Shown here: in pieces, positions 33,563 to 42,670 of the stretch | Numbering within the stretch: the first letter of the stretch is position 1 | Layout of the letters: every line of letters starts with the position of its first letter | Assembly (NCBI RefSeq): GCF_013248975.1 | Contig: NZ_JABRWH010000001.1 | Location: forward strand, 2,376,001 to 2,440,000 | DNA length: 64,000 nt | Reading direction: 5' to 3' | DNA from: Neobacillus endophyticus | Lineage (GTDB): Bacteria > Bacillota > Bacilli > Bacillales > Cytobacillaceae | The notes under the pieces: model-generated | The model's database searches: none | Seen by the model: the letters and a program-made list of their open reading frames with translations, nothing else | Told to the model about the DNA's origin: nothing | Program-made: the position numbers and the translations under genes

Positions 33563-35398
33563 ATGTGGTTATTAAAAGTTGAAAATGTACAAATGAATAT
33601 TGATGGAATGTCTTTATTTGAGAATGCCTCTTTAGAGGTGAAGGAAAATGAACGAGTCGCGTTAATTGGCGAGAACGGTGTTGGGAAAACGACTTTTATA
33701 AAAGGGATATTAGGCATAGCCGTGATCTCACAAGGGAATATCGAGTGGAATATAAACAAAGAAGAAATTGGCGTGATGCTGCAGGACTCTGAAAATGATA
33801 CTGAATTATCTACACGTGAATGGGTGGAAAAGGCGGACGCGGAAAAAAGCAAACTCAAAAATGAATTGAATGGGTTGGCTGGAATGCTTGCATCTCCAGG
33901 AAAAGAAGAAAGGATCCTGAAAGAGTATCAGATATGCTTACAAAGATATTTGGATCTGAATGGATACGATTGGGAAGTTGAAGTTTCAAAAATATTAAAA
34001 CAGTTGGGACTTGATGAAAGTATATGGGGAATTCCTTATAAAGGATTAAGCGGTGGGCAGAAAACACGAGCCAAATTGGCAAAGGCTATGATGTATTCGC
34101 CCAAATTGCTAATCCTGGATGAGCCAACTAACCATCTCGACATGGAGTCAGTTGAATGGCTTCAGCGGTGGTTAAAGCGTTATAAGGGAAGTGTTTTATT
34201 CACTTCTCATGAACGTGAATTTATTGATCAAGTGGCAGATGTTACCTGTGAAATAAAGGCAACTGGGACAAAAAAGTACCATGGCGGCTACACCTACTAT
34301 AGAGCTCAAAAGGATCATGAAATAAAAACCGTTCAAGCTTTATATGAAAAGCAAGAGCAGGAAAGAAGAAAATTAATCGATGCCATTCAAAATTTTAAAA
34401 ATTGGTATCAACAAGCAAATGCCTCTGCTAGTGTACGAAACCCCTATGCACAAAAACAAGCAGCAAAGCAGGCATCAAAATATAAAGCAAAAGAAAAGGC
34501 ACTCAAACGTTTGGAAGAGTCGAAAGTGGAAAAACCTTCGGAAACAAAATCAATTAACGCCAATTTTGGAGTGAAGGATTTTCTAGCAAAAAAAATGCTT
34601 GAAATGAGCGAGGTGGGTTTTTCCTATAACGATCATATGGTTTTTCGAAATATCAATCTCCAGGTTCAACGCGGGGACCGGATCGCAATTATAGGGAAAA
34701 ATGGGAGCGGTAAAACGACTTTATTAAAACTGATGACGGGCCAGCTGGCACCAGATCATGGGGAGCTGTCCTGGAACCCTCAGCTGAATATCGGCTATTT
34801 TTTTCAGGAACTTGAAAACTTAAATGAGGAAAACACGGTGCTGGAAGAATTATTATTGCTGCCAAACCTCACTCAATCAGAGGCTCGTACCATATTAGCC
34901 TGTTTCTTGTTCAGGAAAGATGAGGTATTAAAAAAAATAAAACATTTAAGTATGGGAGAAAAATGCCGGGTGGCTTTTGTGAAGTTGTATTTTTCCGAGG
35001 CAAACCTGCTTATTCTGGATGAACCAACTAATTATTTAGATATTGAAACCCGTGAACGAATAGAAGAAGCACTTGTGTCCTATCCCGGCTCGATTGTAAT
35101 TGTATCGCACGATCCATATTTATTAAGGAAGGTTGCCAATAAAGTAATAAAAGTTGATAATAGGCAAGTCCTTGGATATTCAGGTAGTTATAGCGAATGG
35201 GAAAAGCACACCATTATTTCTCCCCAAATACAGAAGCACATCAATCAGTTAAAGGTTTTGGAAATAGAACTTCTCGACTTATTAAATGAAGAGGCAGATC
35301 CAGAGGGTATCTATCCATACAACAAGATCAAAGAAAAAAAATTGAAAATAGAAGAGATTCGTCAGGAAATCGAAAAAGCTAATGGTGTAAAGGAATAG
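33563..35398 (+). CDS. ABC-F ATPase, ribosome-protection antibiotic resistance type
   Basis: This 611-residue protein has two ATPase domains and no membrane part. First domain: GENGVGKTT (Walker A), LSGGQKTR, LLILDEPTNHLD. Linker of about 80 charged residues, which in resistance factors reaches the peptidyl-transferase centre. Second domain: GKNGSGKTT, LSMGEKCR, LLILDEPTNYLD. It resembles the Vga/Msr/Lsa/VmlR group that frees ribosomes from lincosamides, streptogramins, pleuromutilins or macrolides. The ATG at 33563 is preferred to an upstream extension that runs through the attenuator. The leader attenuator supports an inducible resistance role; drug range is unknown. Confidence 0.88.
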   Translation: MWLLKVENVQMNIDGMSLFENASLEVKENERVALIGENGVGKTTFIKGILGIAVISQGNIEWNINKEEIGVMLQDSENDTELSTREWVEKADAEKSKLKNELNGLAGMLASPGKEERILKEYQICLQRYLDLNGYDWEVEVSKILKQLGLDESIWGIPYKGLSGGQKTRAKLAKAMMYSPKLLILDEPTNHLDMESVEWLQRWLKRYKGSVLFTSHEREFIDQVADVTCEIKATGTKKYHGGYTYYRAQKDHEIKTVQALYEKQEQERRKLIDAIQNFKNWYQQANASASVRNPYAQKQAAKQASKYKAKEKALKRLEESKVEKPSETKSINANFGVKDFLAKKMLEMSEVGFSYNDHMVFRNINLQVQRGDRIAIIGKNGSGKTTLLKLMTGQLAPDHGELSWNPQLNIGYFFQELENLNEENTVLEELLLLPNLTQSEARTILACFLFRKDEVLKKIKHLSMGEKCRVAFVKLYFSEANLLILDEPTNYLDIETRERIEEALVSYPGSIVIVSHDPYLLRKVANKVIKVDNRQVLGYSGSYSEWEKHTIISPQIQKHINQLKVLEIELLDLLNEEADPEGIYPYNKIKEKKLKIEEIRQEIEKANGVKE

Positions 35399-35424
35399 GG
35401 AATAGTTGGAGTCCGAATGGAATG

Positions 35425-35457
35425 AAAAAAAGCTGTTAAGGATGACAGCTTTTTTTC
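35425..35457 (+). terminator. intrinsic terminator of the ABC-F gene
   Basis: AAAAAAAGCTGT (35425-35436) pairs with ACAGCTTTTTTT (35445-35456) around an 8-base loop. Confidence 0.9.
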
Positions 35458-35574
35458 ATTTGAGAGCCAGCATCCGAGAAACTCTTTGGATAAGTAACAA
35501 TTATCACTGCTACAGTATGTATAGAATGTTATATTTACAAAAAATGATGTATGCAGTGGCTAGGGGTGAACAAT

Positions 35575-35673
35575 ATGGACTTCAATGAGACATTTATGAG
35601 TGTCTTTGTTTTGTTGCTTGCAGCAGGTGTTTGGTCTGTTTCTGTTATGTTTAATAAATTGATGAAAGAATAA
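35575..35673 (+). CDS. 32-residue single-helix membrane peptide
   Basis: AGGGGTGA at 35562 precedes an ATG that opens a 32-codon ORF with one hydrophobic helix (MSVFVLLLAAGVWSVSVMF) flanked by an acidic N terminus and a basic C terminus. The stop overlaps a perfect terminator stem. The layout of start signal, helix and terminator supports a genuine small protein. No family recognised. Confidence 0.6.
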   Translation: MDFNETFMSVFVLLLAAGVWSVSVMFNKLMKE

Positions 35674-35715
35674 CAAACAACAGCAGATTGTCTGCTGTTG
35701 TTTGTTATTTATAAC
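35672..35715. terminator. perfect 16-bp terminator hairpin
   Basis: A 16-base stem (35672-35687 with 35691-35706) closes on a 3-base loop and is followed by ATTTAT. Confidence 0.85.
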
Positions 35716-35756
35716 GGTAGAGACATACAAGAATTTGTCATTGCCTCCCGATTAAA

Positions 35757-37802
35757 TTAAAATTTAAAATTAGCTGCCATTTCCTGTAGTTCAGCCGCGA
35801 TCTTGCTTAATGATGCAGCAACAGTTGTGATTTCTTCCATTGAAGCAAGCTGTTCCTTAGAAGAACCTGCAACTTCGGATGTGCTGCTCAATGATTCCTT
35901 AGCAATCATTAATAACTGCTGAGCTGAAGCGCTGATCTGTTCTGTGCTAGCTGAAAGCTCTTCGCTTGCCGCTGATAACTCTTGGATTTGAAGATTGACA
36001 TCATCAATTTCATGGACAATTTTTCCGAAGATATGCCCAGTCTCCTCGATTGCTTTTGCCCCTTCTTCTACATTTTCTGAGCCTTCCGTCATGATATCCA
36101 CAACTTGGGTGGTATCTTGTTGAACAACATTGATCAGATGAGTTATTTGATCTGCAGATGCTTTTGATTGCTCAGCTAGTTTTCGAACTTCATCTGCAAC
36201 AACCGCAAATCCTTTTCCATGTTCACCAGCACGAGCGGCTTCAATCGCTGCATTAAGGGCCAGAAGATTGGTTTGTTCGGTAATGCCTGTAATAACTTCC
36301 GTGATCATGCCGATCTTCTTAGAATGGTCCACTAATCGTTCAAGAGCCATTGTGGAGTTCTTCACGGTTTCCTGCATGTCTTTAATTTTTTGAACGGATG
36401 ATTGAATAGACAAATTACCTTGTTTTGCTTGTGTCGATACAAGTGAAGTGCTTTCTGCGACTTTAGAAGACGATTTTGCGATAGTCTGCATACCAATCGC
36501 CATTTCATTTAATGCTTGAGTGCTTTCCTGAATGCTGATCACTTGTGAATTGGAGCCGCTGGAAATTTCCTGAATCGCCGCTGTAATATTCTCTGTTGCT
36601 TTGCCTGTTTGATTAGCGCTGGCTGTTAATTGCTCTGAAGTGGACGCTAACTGTGTAGTATCTATGCTAATTTGATTTAACATTCTCCGAACTTGTGTGA
36701 GCATAGTATTTAAGTTATCGCCCATGACTTTAAATTCATCATGAGTTTTAATCGTAATGTCTTCAGAAAAATCCCCTTGAGCCATTCGATTTGATAAAAG
36801 ATTAACGTTGTCAACCTGTTTCGTAATATATCGGCTGTAATAAAAGATAATCAGAGTAATAATGATTATGGAAATAATGCTAATGATTATTAATGTGTTT
36901 AGTAACGTATGAAGCGGTGAAGTTAATTCATTATCAGGGATGACAAGGGCAATTACCCAGTTTGTCATTGGGATTTTATTGAAATAAATCCGATTCGTTC
37001 CCTTGCTGTCTTGGAAAACGGACTGTCCACTTGTACTTTTTAAAAGTTCTGGTGCAATATTGCGAAGCGAAGCATTTTTGTCCTGCATGATTGATTTTGT
37101 CACAGAACCATACTTGTTTGCCATGTAATTTCCTTTACTATCGAGAAGCACAGCCCAACCGTTTTTTCCTACCTTTGTATTATTGATAAAGGTTTGGATG
37201 GTTTTCAGATTGATATCACCAGTAACCATACCAAGCAGTTCATTGCTGTTATTGTAAAATGGAACAGTTGCTGTCGCCATTAAAACTTTTGTTGTGTCGT
37301 CATAGTACGGATCGGTAAAATAAAATGGTTTGTCGTGTGAGAGCCCTATCGTATACCAGTCTTGCGTTGGATAGTTATAGCTTGGGTCACTATAGGACTC
37401 CGTAGTTACAATTTGATTATTATCGTGATAGGCATAGGTTGAGAAAAACTTCTGATTCGGCTGATACTTATAAGGTGCATAGAATACCCCCGAACCAAAC
37501 GTATCACTGTTAACCTCTAGATTCTTTTTTAATAGAGAGTGTAATTGAGCTAAGTTATAAAAATTACTATTTTCAGCTTCTAATGTTTTGGCGACCGATT
37601 GTGGAACACGGACATGAGCTGTCAGGTTTGATTCAACCTTAGTGGTAATTCCCATTAGCTGCTCGTTCATTTTTTGATCCAGCTGAGTATTGATTAGCGT
37701 TTTTGCATTAAAATACGAAACAGCACCGATGCTGATTAAGGTAATCAAAATGAGTGGTAAGATTAATATAAAGGTTCTTGCGCGAATGCTGCGGAATTTC
37801 AA
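35757..37802 (-). CDS. methyl-accepting chemotaxis protein with dCache sensor
   Basis: This 681-residue chemoreceptor has helix 1 near residues 10-32, an extracellular dCache_1 domain (about 35-285), helix 2 near 290-315 and a HAMP domain. The signalling hairpin follows, with its conserved tip [20 protein letters not shown] and [18 protein letters not shown]. It signals to CheA/CheW. TTG at 37802 with AAAAGGGGTG upstream is preferred over the ATG at 37859. The ligand is unknown; dCache domains often bind amino acids or organic acids. Confidence 0.92.
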   Translation of the reverse strand: MKFRSIRARTFILILPLILITLISIGAVSYFNAKTLINTQLDQKMNEQLMGITTKVESNLTAHVRVPQSVAKTLEAENSNFYNLAQLHSLLKKNLEVNSDTFGSGVFYAPYKYQPNQKFFSTYAYHDNNQIVTTESYSDPSYNYPTQDWYTIGLSHDKPFYFTDPYYDDTTKVLMATATVPFYNNSNELLGMVTGDINLKTIQTFINNTKVGKNGWAVLLDSKGNYMANKYGSVTKSIMQDKNASLRNIAPELLKSTSGQSVFQDSKGTNRIYFNKIPMTNWVIALVIPDNELTSPLHTLLNTLIIISIISIIIITLIIFYYSRYITKQVDNVNLLSNRMAQGDFSEDITIKTHDEFKVMGDNLNTMLTQVRRMLNQISIDTTQLASTSEQLTASANQTGKATENITAAIQEISSGSNSQVISIQESTQALNEMAIGMQTIAKSSSKVAESTSLVSTQAKQGNLSIQSSVQKIKDMQETVKNSTMALERLVDHSKKIGMITEVITGITEQTNLLALNAAIEAARAGEHGKGFAVVADEVRKLAEQSKASADQITHLINVVQQDTTQVVDIMTEGSENVEEGAKAIEETGHIFGKIVHEIDDVNLQIQELSAASEELSASTEQISASAQQLLMIAKESLSSTSEVAGSSKEQLASMEEITTVAASLSKIAAELQEMAANFKF

Positions 37803-37935
37803 AGATGTACACCCCTTTTTATTATATTCGAACATTATCATTATATAATAATTATGCATTGGGAGTTATAGTAAAATTGAAATATATCGCTGGTAAATAA
37901 GGGAGAGACTTGAAAGATTTACTTTTTTAAAAATA

Positions 37936-37972
37936 ATAAAAGGGACGAAAGTTTTATGTTCATCCCTTTATT
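37936..37972 (-). terminator. intrinsic terminator of the response regulator gene
   Basis: AAAGGGATGAA and TTCGTCCCTTT (minus strand) form an 11-base stem with one mismatch, followed by TATTATTTTT. Confidence 0.75.
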
Positions 37973-37981
37973 AGTATAGTA

Positions 37982-38626
37982 TTAGGGTTGGTTTAGTTCT
38001 TTAAGGGCGTAGGAAGCAAGCTGGACGCGGTTTTCCAGATCTAGCTTTTGCAATAGATTTTTAATATGATTTTTAACGGTGTTTTCGGCAATAAATAATT
38101 GTTCCGCTACTTGTTTATTGGTCAAGCCTTTTGAAACCAATCCGAGAATTTCCTTTTCCCTAGGAGTGAGGGAGCTTACGGCAGGAGTGTTCTGTACATC
38201 ACGCTCTCGAAATTGATATAGGAGCTTCCCGGCAAGTGATTTCACAGCATTATTGGAGCCCTCGGCAATAGAGTGAAGATAACGCAGCCAATCATCCGGA
38301 TCCATGGTTTTGAGCAAATAGCCCTGTGCTCCGTATTGAATGGCGGTGAATAAATCCTCCACACTGTCCGAGACACTTAAAATAATAACTTTGGTATAGG
38401 GAAACATTTCCTTGATTATTTTTGTAGCTTCCAGTCCATTTATAATGGGCATTTTGATATCCATTAATAAAAGGTCCGGAAGCAAGTTTTTCGTCAATTG
38501 AACGGCTTCCTCACCATTGGTTGCTGTACCGACAATTGAAAAGTAGGGATCATCCTCCAGCATCTCCAATATGGCTTGGCGGGCATGAGGGTGATCGTCT
38601 GCAATTAAAACGCGATAGCTTTCCAC
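37982..38626 (-). CDS. NarL/LuxR-family response regulator
   Basis: This 214-residue regulator has D10, D11 and phospho-acceptor D56 in LLLMDIKMP, then a LuxR-type helix-turn-helix (LTPREKEILGLVSKGLTNKQVA). It lies one base after its kinase gene. The pair is divergent from a copper-type lipoprotein cluster, which it may control. Confidence 0.9.
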   Translation of the reverse strand: MESYRVLIADDHPHARQAILEMLEDDPYFSIVGTATNGEEAVQLTKNLLPDLLLMDIKMPIINGLEATKIIKEMFPYTKVIILSVSDSVEDLFTAIQYGAQGYLLKTMDPDDWLRYLHSIAEGSNNAVKSLAGKLLYQFRERDVQNTPAVSSLTPREKEILGLVSKGLTNKQVAEQLFIAENTVKNHIKNLLQKLDLENRVQLASYALKELNQP

Positions 38627-39424
38627 TTAGTCCTTCTCTCCTTTCATAATAAGTTCAGTTCCCATCCCCTCTGCAGAGGAAATTTCCATGCGTCCATTTA
38701 TTTTAAGGGCTCTTTCTTTCAGCATCGCCAGTCCATATTTGTTGATAGGAATATCTATTACGGAAAAACCCTTCCCGTTGTCTTTAATCTTTAATTCCCA
38801 TCGTTTCTGCAACGTATTGAGGGTGAAGGAAACAGAATCTGCCTCAGAATGCTTGCGGACATTGGCAAAGGCTTCCTGCATGATACTAAATAGCTGAACC
38901 TCCTCCGCAGGGGTGAAATATCCCTCTGGAAAATCAATAGAATGCTTCACTTCAATTCCGGAAACTGTGCTCCAATCCTCCAACCAGCTATCAATTCTTT
39001 TGGAAAAAGAAGTTTTTTCAGAGGGGTTCATTCTCAAATTAAAGATAGCTTGTCTTAAATTGGAATCGATGGAATTAACGAGCCCCTGCGCATCCTGCAG
39101 CTTGCCTTTTTTTAAATGGACCTTTAATAAAAATAAGGTTTGCGCAATATTGTCATGAAGCTCTTTTGCCAAGCGCTCCCGTTCTTCATAGATGACTCGC
39201 ATTTCTCGCTCGGCCGTTATGCGTTTATTCTTTTCTTCGATTGTTTTAAACAACCAATTGGAAAAAACATAAGAAACCAAAAAGGTTAGGAGCGTTATTA
39301 TATAATTGCCTTCCATCATAGAAAATTGATGAAGCATGAGGACGGTGTGTCGCAAAAACTCAAATCCACCGATCAAAATGGTAGGGATTAAAATGGTACT
39401 CAATTTCAGAACGCGGTATGACAT
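38627..39424 (-). CDS. NarX/LiaS-like sensor histidine kinase
   Basis: This 265-residue kinase has two short N-terminal membrane helices (about 8-32 and 40-60) with almost no extracellular loop, a HisKA_3 domain with H90 in LAKELHDNIAQTL, and an ATPase core (IMQEAFANVRKH, DNGKGF, GLAMLKERA). Kinases of this intramembrane-sensing layout often answer to envelope stress. AAGGAGATCC precedes the ATG. It forms an operon with the regulator. Confidence 0.88.
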   Translation of the reverse strand: MSYRVLKLSTILIPTILIGGFEFLRHTVLMLHQFSMMEGNYIITLLTFLVSYVFSNWLFKTIEEKNKRITAEREMRVIYEERERLAKELHDNIAQTLFLLKVHLKKGKLQDAQGLVNSIDSNLRQAIFNLRMNPSEKTSFSKRIDSWLEDWSTVSGIEVKHSIDFPEGYFTPAEEVQLFSIMQEAFANVRKHSEADSVSFTLNTLQKRWELKIKDNGKGFSVIDIPINKYGLAMLKERALKINGRMEISSAEGMGTELIMKGEKD

Positions 39425-39651
39425 CTATGGGGATCTCCTTTTTCGGTATTTCCTATTTAAGGTAGCACAAAATATTTTTATCAGATAAGACTCTTTAGGG
39501 CCAATTTAAGTTTAAATTGTCATAAATCTGTCACTTTTTTGATCTTAAACTAGCCCTTCTGAGTCATTTTATATAATTATTTTTTAAAGTAAAGTAGGGA
39601 TATTAGGTTTTCCCTTGTATAAAAGGAAAATGATATAGAAAGAGTTGTTCT

Positions 39652-39948
39652 ATGTATAAAATTTTAAAGGTGATCCATTTAACTGCAGGATTAATTGGTT
39701 CTGTTTTAGTCTTACTCATGGCCGTAACAGGAATTATGCTGAACCATCGTTCGTTGATTGGTTATTCTTCTAATCAAGCGATGAAGCTGCAAGAATTCAT
39801 TTTTGCCATCCATTCAGGACATATTGGAAACATTTCAATCATCTGGCTTACTGATTTGGGCGCCATTTGCATGATTGTGCTAAGTTTCACAGGCGTCTGG
39901 ATGGGGCTCAATTTAATTATAAAGAAAAAAAGGAGAATGAAACGATGA
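39652..39948 (+). CDS. PepSY-associated-type small membrane protein
   Basis: This 98-residue protein has three helices. Histidines sit at helix edges (VIHLTAG, LNHRS, IHSGHIG), the pattern of PepSY-TM and related haem- or copper-linked membrane proteins. The C terminus is strongly basic (KKKRRMKR). Its stop overlaps the next start as ATGA, so it is coupled to the lipoprotein gene. Function unknown. Confidence 0.65.
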   Translation: MYKILKVIHLTAGLIGSVLVLLMAVTGIMLNHRSLIGYSSNQAMKLQEFIFAIHSGHIGNISIIWLTDLGAICMIVLSFTGVWMGLNLIIKKKRRMKR

Positions 39949-40409
39949 GAAAAAAAATGATTGCTTTTATTAGTGGTGCACTTTTACTGTTCGGTCTTGC
40001 AGGCTGCGGAACATCCCAAAGTAATAATCAATCCCAGAATACTGCCTCTTCAAAGTCCAGCCACGATCACTCTTCGATGAAGGGTATGGATATGGGTGAC
40101 CAATCATTAACAAAAGCATTTCAGGATGAGTTGAAAGGATTCACAACCATTGAGCAGGATATAAAAAAGGGAGATTATAAATCTGCGACAACTGTTGCGA
40201 CCAATCTTCATGACGAATTCCATGCTGCTATTCTTCCTCCGTTGAAGGACAAAAAAGGGGAAACTTATGCGGAAAATATTCACGGAAAGTATGATTCACT
40301 GCAGGATGCAATTGTAAGCAAAGATCACAGTAAAATTGCCGAAATGATTAAGGTTAATCGCGATAATCTTATTTCTGTTGCCAAAATTTTAGGAGTGTCC
40401 GTGCAATAA
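39945..40409 (+). CDS. lipoprotein with His/Met-rich segment, probable copper-binding
   Basis: This 154-residue lipoprotein has lipobox FGLAGC near residue 20 and then HDHSSMKGMDMGD, a His/Met cluster typical of copper ligands. The rest is helical (FHAAILPPLKDKKGE). AAAGGAGAATG precedes the ATG at 39945, which is chosen over an upstream start inside the preceding gene. It is coupled to the PepSY-type gene by ATGA. Confidence 0.75.
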   Translation: MRKKMIAFISGALLLFGLAGCGTSQSNNQSQNTASSKSSHDHSSMKGMDMGDQSLTKAFQDELKGFTTIEQDIKKGDYKSATTVATNLHDEFHAAILPPLKDKKGETYAENIHGKYDSLQDAIVSKDHSKIAEMIKVNRDNLISVAKILGVSVQ

Positions 40410-40425
40410 TGAACGTTAGGAAAAT

Positions 40426-40450
40426 AACCCATTTTTGGGTTGTTTTTTTT
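40426..40450 (+). terminator. intrinsic terminator
   Basis: AACCCA and TGGGTT form a stem with a 4-base loop (40426-40441), followed by GTTTTTTTT. Confidence 0.85.
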
Positions 40451-40529
40451 GCAATGCCCTAAATCCCCAAGTTCTTTACAATTATTTTTAATCACCATAA
40501 AATGATAAGGAATGAAAGGGAGGATTATT

Positions 40530-41345
40530 TTGAAATTATACATGTCCTTACTCCTTATAGTTACTACACTATTACTATCTTCATGTGGTGGAGCTATTAA
40601 GGTATCTGAATCAACAATGAAGAATCATAGTATGAATATGAAGCCAGTTGGGGTGCTCCCGACACTATCAGAATGGAAAACTACCGGAAATTTAAGTTCA
40701 AATCAAAAAGTCAACATTTCCATCATCATTAAAGATAAAACCAATAAACCAATCCAATCATTCCAGACAGTAAATGAGAAGTTGATGCATTTAATAGTCG
40801 TAAGTAAAGATCTTTCCTATTTTGCTCATATACATCCGGTTTATAAAGGAAATGGAGAATTTGATATTACGACAACCTTTCCAAAAGCAGGAGATTATAA
40901 GCTTATTTCGGAAACGACTCCGAAAGGCGGGATCGATAGCAGTGTTGACACCCATTGGCTGCACATAAACGGTATTGTGCCGCAAGCAATCCCCCTCACG
41001 CCTGATAAAAATGACACAAAAGTGGTCGATGGTGTTAAGGCCAAGTTATCTTTTGATATGCTAATGTCAAAAATGGCCTTAAATATGACTTTTACTCTAT
41101 ACGATGCTAAAACGAATAAACCAATTACAAACTTGGAGCATTATCTAGGAGTGATGGGACACTGTGTGGCCATCAGCAAAGATGTAAATAACTATCTTCA
41201 TATACATCCAATGAAAACAGAAGGAAACGGGCCGAAGGTAACCTTTATGACGTATTTTCCAAAAGCAGGAGTTTACAAGATTTGGGGCCAATTTCAATAC
41301 CATGGTCGTGTAATTGTAATTCCATTTGTGGTAAAAGTGCCTTAA
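40530..41345 (+). CDS. lipoprotein with two YtkA-like beta-domains and HxH motifs
   Basis: This 271-residue lipoprotein has lipobox LLSSC near residue 19, then NHSMNMKP, a metal-type motif. Two similar domains follow, each with the pattern HLIVVSKDLSYFAHIHP and HCVAISKDVNNYLHIHP, then a TTFPKAGDYK / TYFPKAGVYK strand. The repeated HIHP histidines suggest copper binding. TTG at 40530 with GGGAGG upstream is preferred over the ATG at 40512. It probably belongs with the copper-type lipoprotein just upstream. Confidence 0.72.
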   Translation: MKLYMSLLLIVTTLLLSSCGGAIKVSESTMKNHSMNMKPVGVLPTLSEWKTTGNLSSNQKVNISIIIKDKTNKPIQSFQTVNEKLMHLIVVSKDLSYFAHIHPVYKGNGEFDITTTFPKAGDYKLISETTPKGGIDSSVDTHWLHINGIVPQAIPLTPDKNDTKVVDGVKAKLSFDMLMSKMALNMTFTLYDAKTNKPITNLEHYLGVMGHCVAISKDVNNYLHIHPMKTEGNGPKVTFMTYFPKAGVYKIWGQFQYHGRVIVIPFVVKVP

Positions 41346-41349
41346 AATT

Positions 41350-41384
41350 ATGGTCCTTCGTCCTACGATGAAGGACCATTTTCT
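41350..41384 (+). terminator. intrinsic terminator
   Basis: ATGGTCCTTC (41350-41359) pairs with GAAGGACCAT (41370-41379) and is followed by TTTC. Confidence 0.75.
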
Positions 41385-41422
41385 ATGCTTGAGAAACATT
41401 GAGGTATATTTTAAAATAAATA

Positions 41423-41443
41423 CTAATACGTACCGGTACATAA
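41423..41443. promoter_or_regulatory. TetR operator 1 (autoregulatory)
   Basis: AATACGTACCGGTACA, with the core palindrome GTACCGGTAC (41430-41439), lies 20 bases upstream of the TetR gene. It shares AATACGTA and GGTA with the dyad at 42194-42215. Confidence 0.6.
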
Positions 41444-41462
41444 TAGATAGGACTGATGACTC

Positions 41463-42071
41463 ATGCTATTTAAGACGGAAATGCCTAAGGAGGCAAAAGA
41501 TAAAATACTCTATGCAGGACTCGTGCTTTTTACGACGGAGGGATTCAAAAATACGTCTGTCCTGGATGTTGTTGAAATGGCTAGAGTGTCGAAAACAACC
41601 TTTTACCAGCATTTCTCTAGCAAAGAGGATTTAATGGCAAACATGTTTGCCGCTTTATTCAAAGAAATTATTGAAGAGATAAAGCTGGTGATTGATCAGG
41701 AAAAGCGCACGGCTTACAAAGCGTATGTTGGGATCCGCCGCTATATTGAAATATGTTCAACTGATATGAAAGTGGCAAACCTTATTTTGGTGGAATCTGT
41801 TGGTGTTTCACAAGAGGTTGAGAGAGTGCGGAGGGAAGCACTGCGCAACTTTGCCCAGCTAATGTTTCAAACCGTGCATAGGCTCCTGCCTAATAATGTT
41901 TCAGAGCAGGAGATGCGCATTGTTTCTCAGGCGATGGTCGGTGCCGTCAATGAAGTGATTATACAAAATTATAATAACCTTGATGGGGAAGAATCACTTT
42001 TTCAATTTGATGATCTTGCACGCCTCCTCAATCGCGTAGTGATCGCAGCATTCGTTAACTTGGCACAGTAA
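41463..42071 (+). CDS. TetR-family transcriptional regulator
   Basis: This 202-residue repressor has an N-terminal helix-turn-helix (TSVLDVVEMARVSKTTFYQH) and a helical ligand domain. Its place before SCP2 and acyl-CoA synthetase genes suggests it senses an acyl-CoA, like FadR-type TetR proteins of Bacillus. The ribosome site is weak (AGGACTGATG). Two matching operators flank the gene. Confidence 0.87.
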   Translation: MLFKTEMPKEAKDKILYAGLVLFTTEGFKNTSVLDVVEMARVSKTTFYQHFSSKEDLMANMFAALFKEIIEEIKLVIDQEKRTAYKAYVGIRRYIEICSTDMKVANLILVESVGVSQEVERVRREALRNFAQLMFQTVHRLLPNNVSEQEMRIVSQAMVGAVNEVIIQNYNNLDGEESLFQFDDLARLLNRVVIAAFVNLAQ

Positions 42072-42193
42072 CGGATGCTTTTTTTTGTAAATAGAAGAAG
42101 AAATGAAGGTGCACATGTGTATGACCAACAATAAGAACTTACTGTATTACCATAGTAGAGATGTCGAATACGCACGAACTTTTATGATTGTTT

Positions 42194-42215
42194 GATACGA
42201 ATACGTATTGGTATC
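42194..42215. promoter_or_regulatory. TetR operator 2, before the SCP2/acyl-CoA synthetase operon
   Basis: A 22-base dyad, symmetrical at 20 positions with centre AATACGTATT, lies 52 bases before the SCP2 start. It resembles operator 1. Confidence 0.6.
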
Positions 42216-42266
42216 ATAAAAATATCAAAAGATTTAGAAAAAAATTAATGTTCGAGGAGGACAAGT

Positions 42267-42632
42267 ATGTCAAAAACGATTGAAGAATATTCTTTAATGG
42301 AACTCATGCAAAAGATTGAAGAAACAGTAAATAGGGAGTCTGATCCGATTGCGGGACTTACTGCCATTTATCAGTTTGATATTACAGGGGATGAGGCAAA
42401 GACCTGCCAGCTGCATTTCCAAAATGGAAAAGCATTGGTATATGAAGGAGAGGAGTCACCTGCAGATTGTGCCTTGATCATGTCTCTTGCCAGCTTCCAG
42501 TTATTTATCCTTGGAAAACTTAATGGAACCCTTGCGTTAATGACGGGGAAATTAAAAATTAAAGGGGATATGGGAAAAGCAATAAAAATAGAAAGCATAC
42601 TTCGTCAATATAATGTTAAGGAACATTTGTAA
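42267..42632 (+). CDS. SCP2 sterol-binding-domain protein
   Basis: This 121-residue protein is one SCP2 domain (TAIYQFDITGDEAKTCQLHF, SFQLFILGKLNGTLALMTGK, LKIKGDMGKAIKI). SCP2 domains bind fatty acyl chains or other lipids. It is followed by an acyl-CoA synthetase after 38 bases, so it may hold the substrate or product. GAGGAGGAC precedes the ATG. Confidence 0.88.
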   Translation: MSKTIEEYSLMELMQKIEETVNRESDPIAGLTAIYQFDITGDEAKTCQLHFQNGKALVYEGEESPADCALIMSLASFQLFILGKLNGTLALMTGKLKIKGDMGKAIKIESILRQYNVKEHL

Positions 42633-42670
42633 TTTTTGATTGGAATTGCATAGTTTGGGAGGTGCAATCA

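Noticed and set aside
42162..42168. TGTCGAA before the SCP2 operon as a Spo0A box
   Set aside because: It is a single heptamer without a repeated context, and the TetR operators explain control here.
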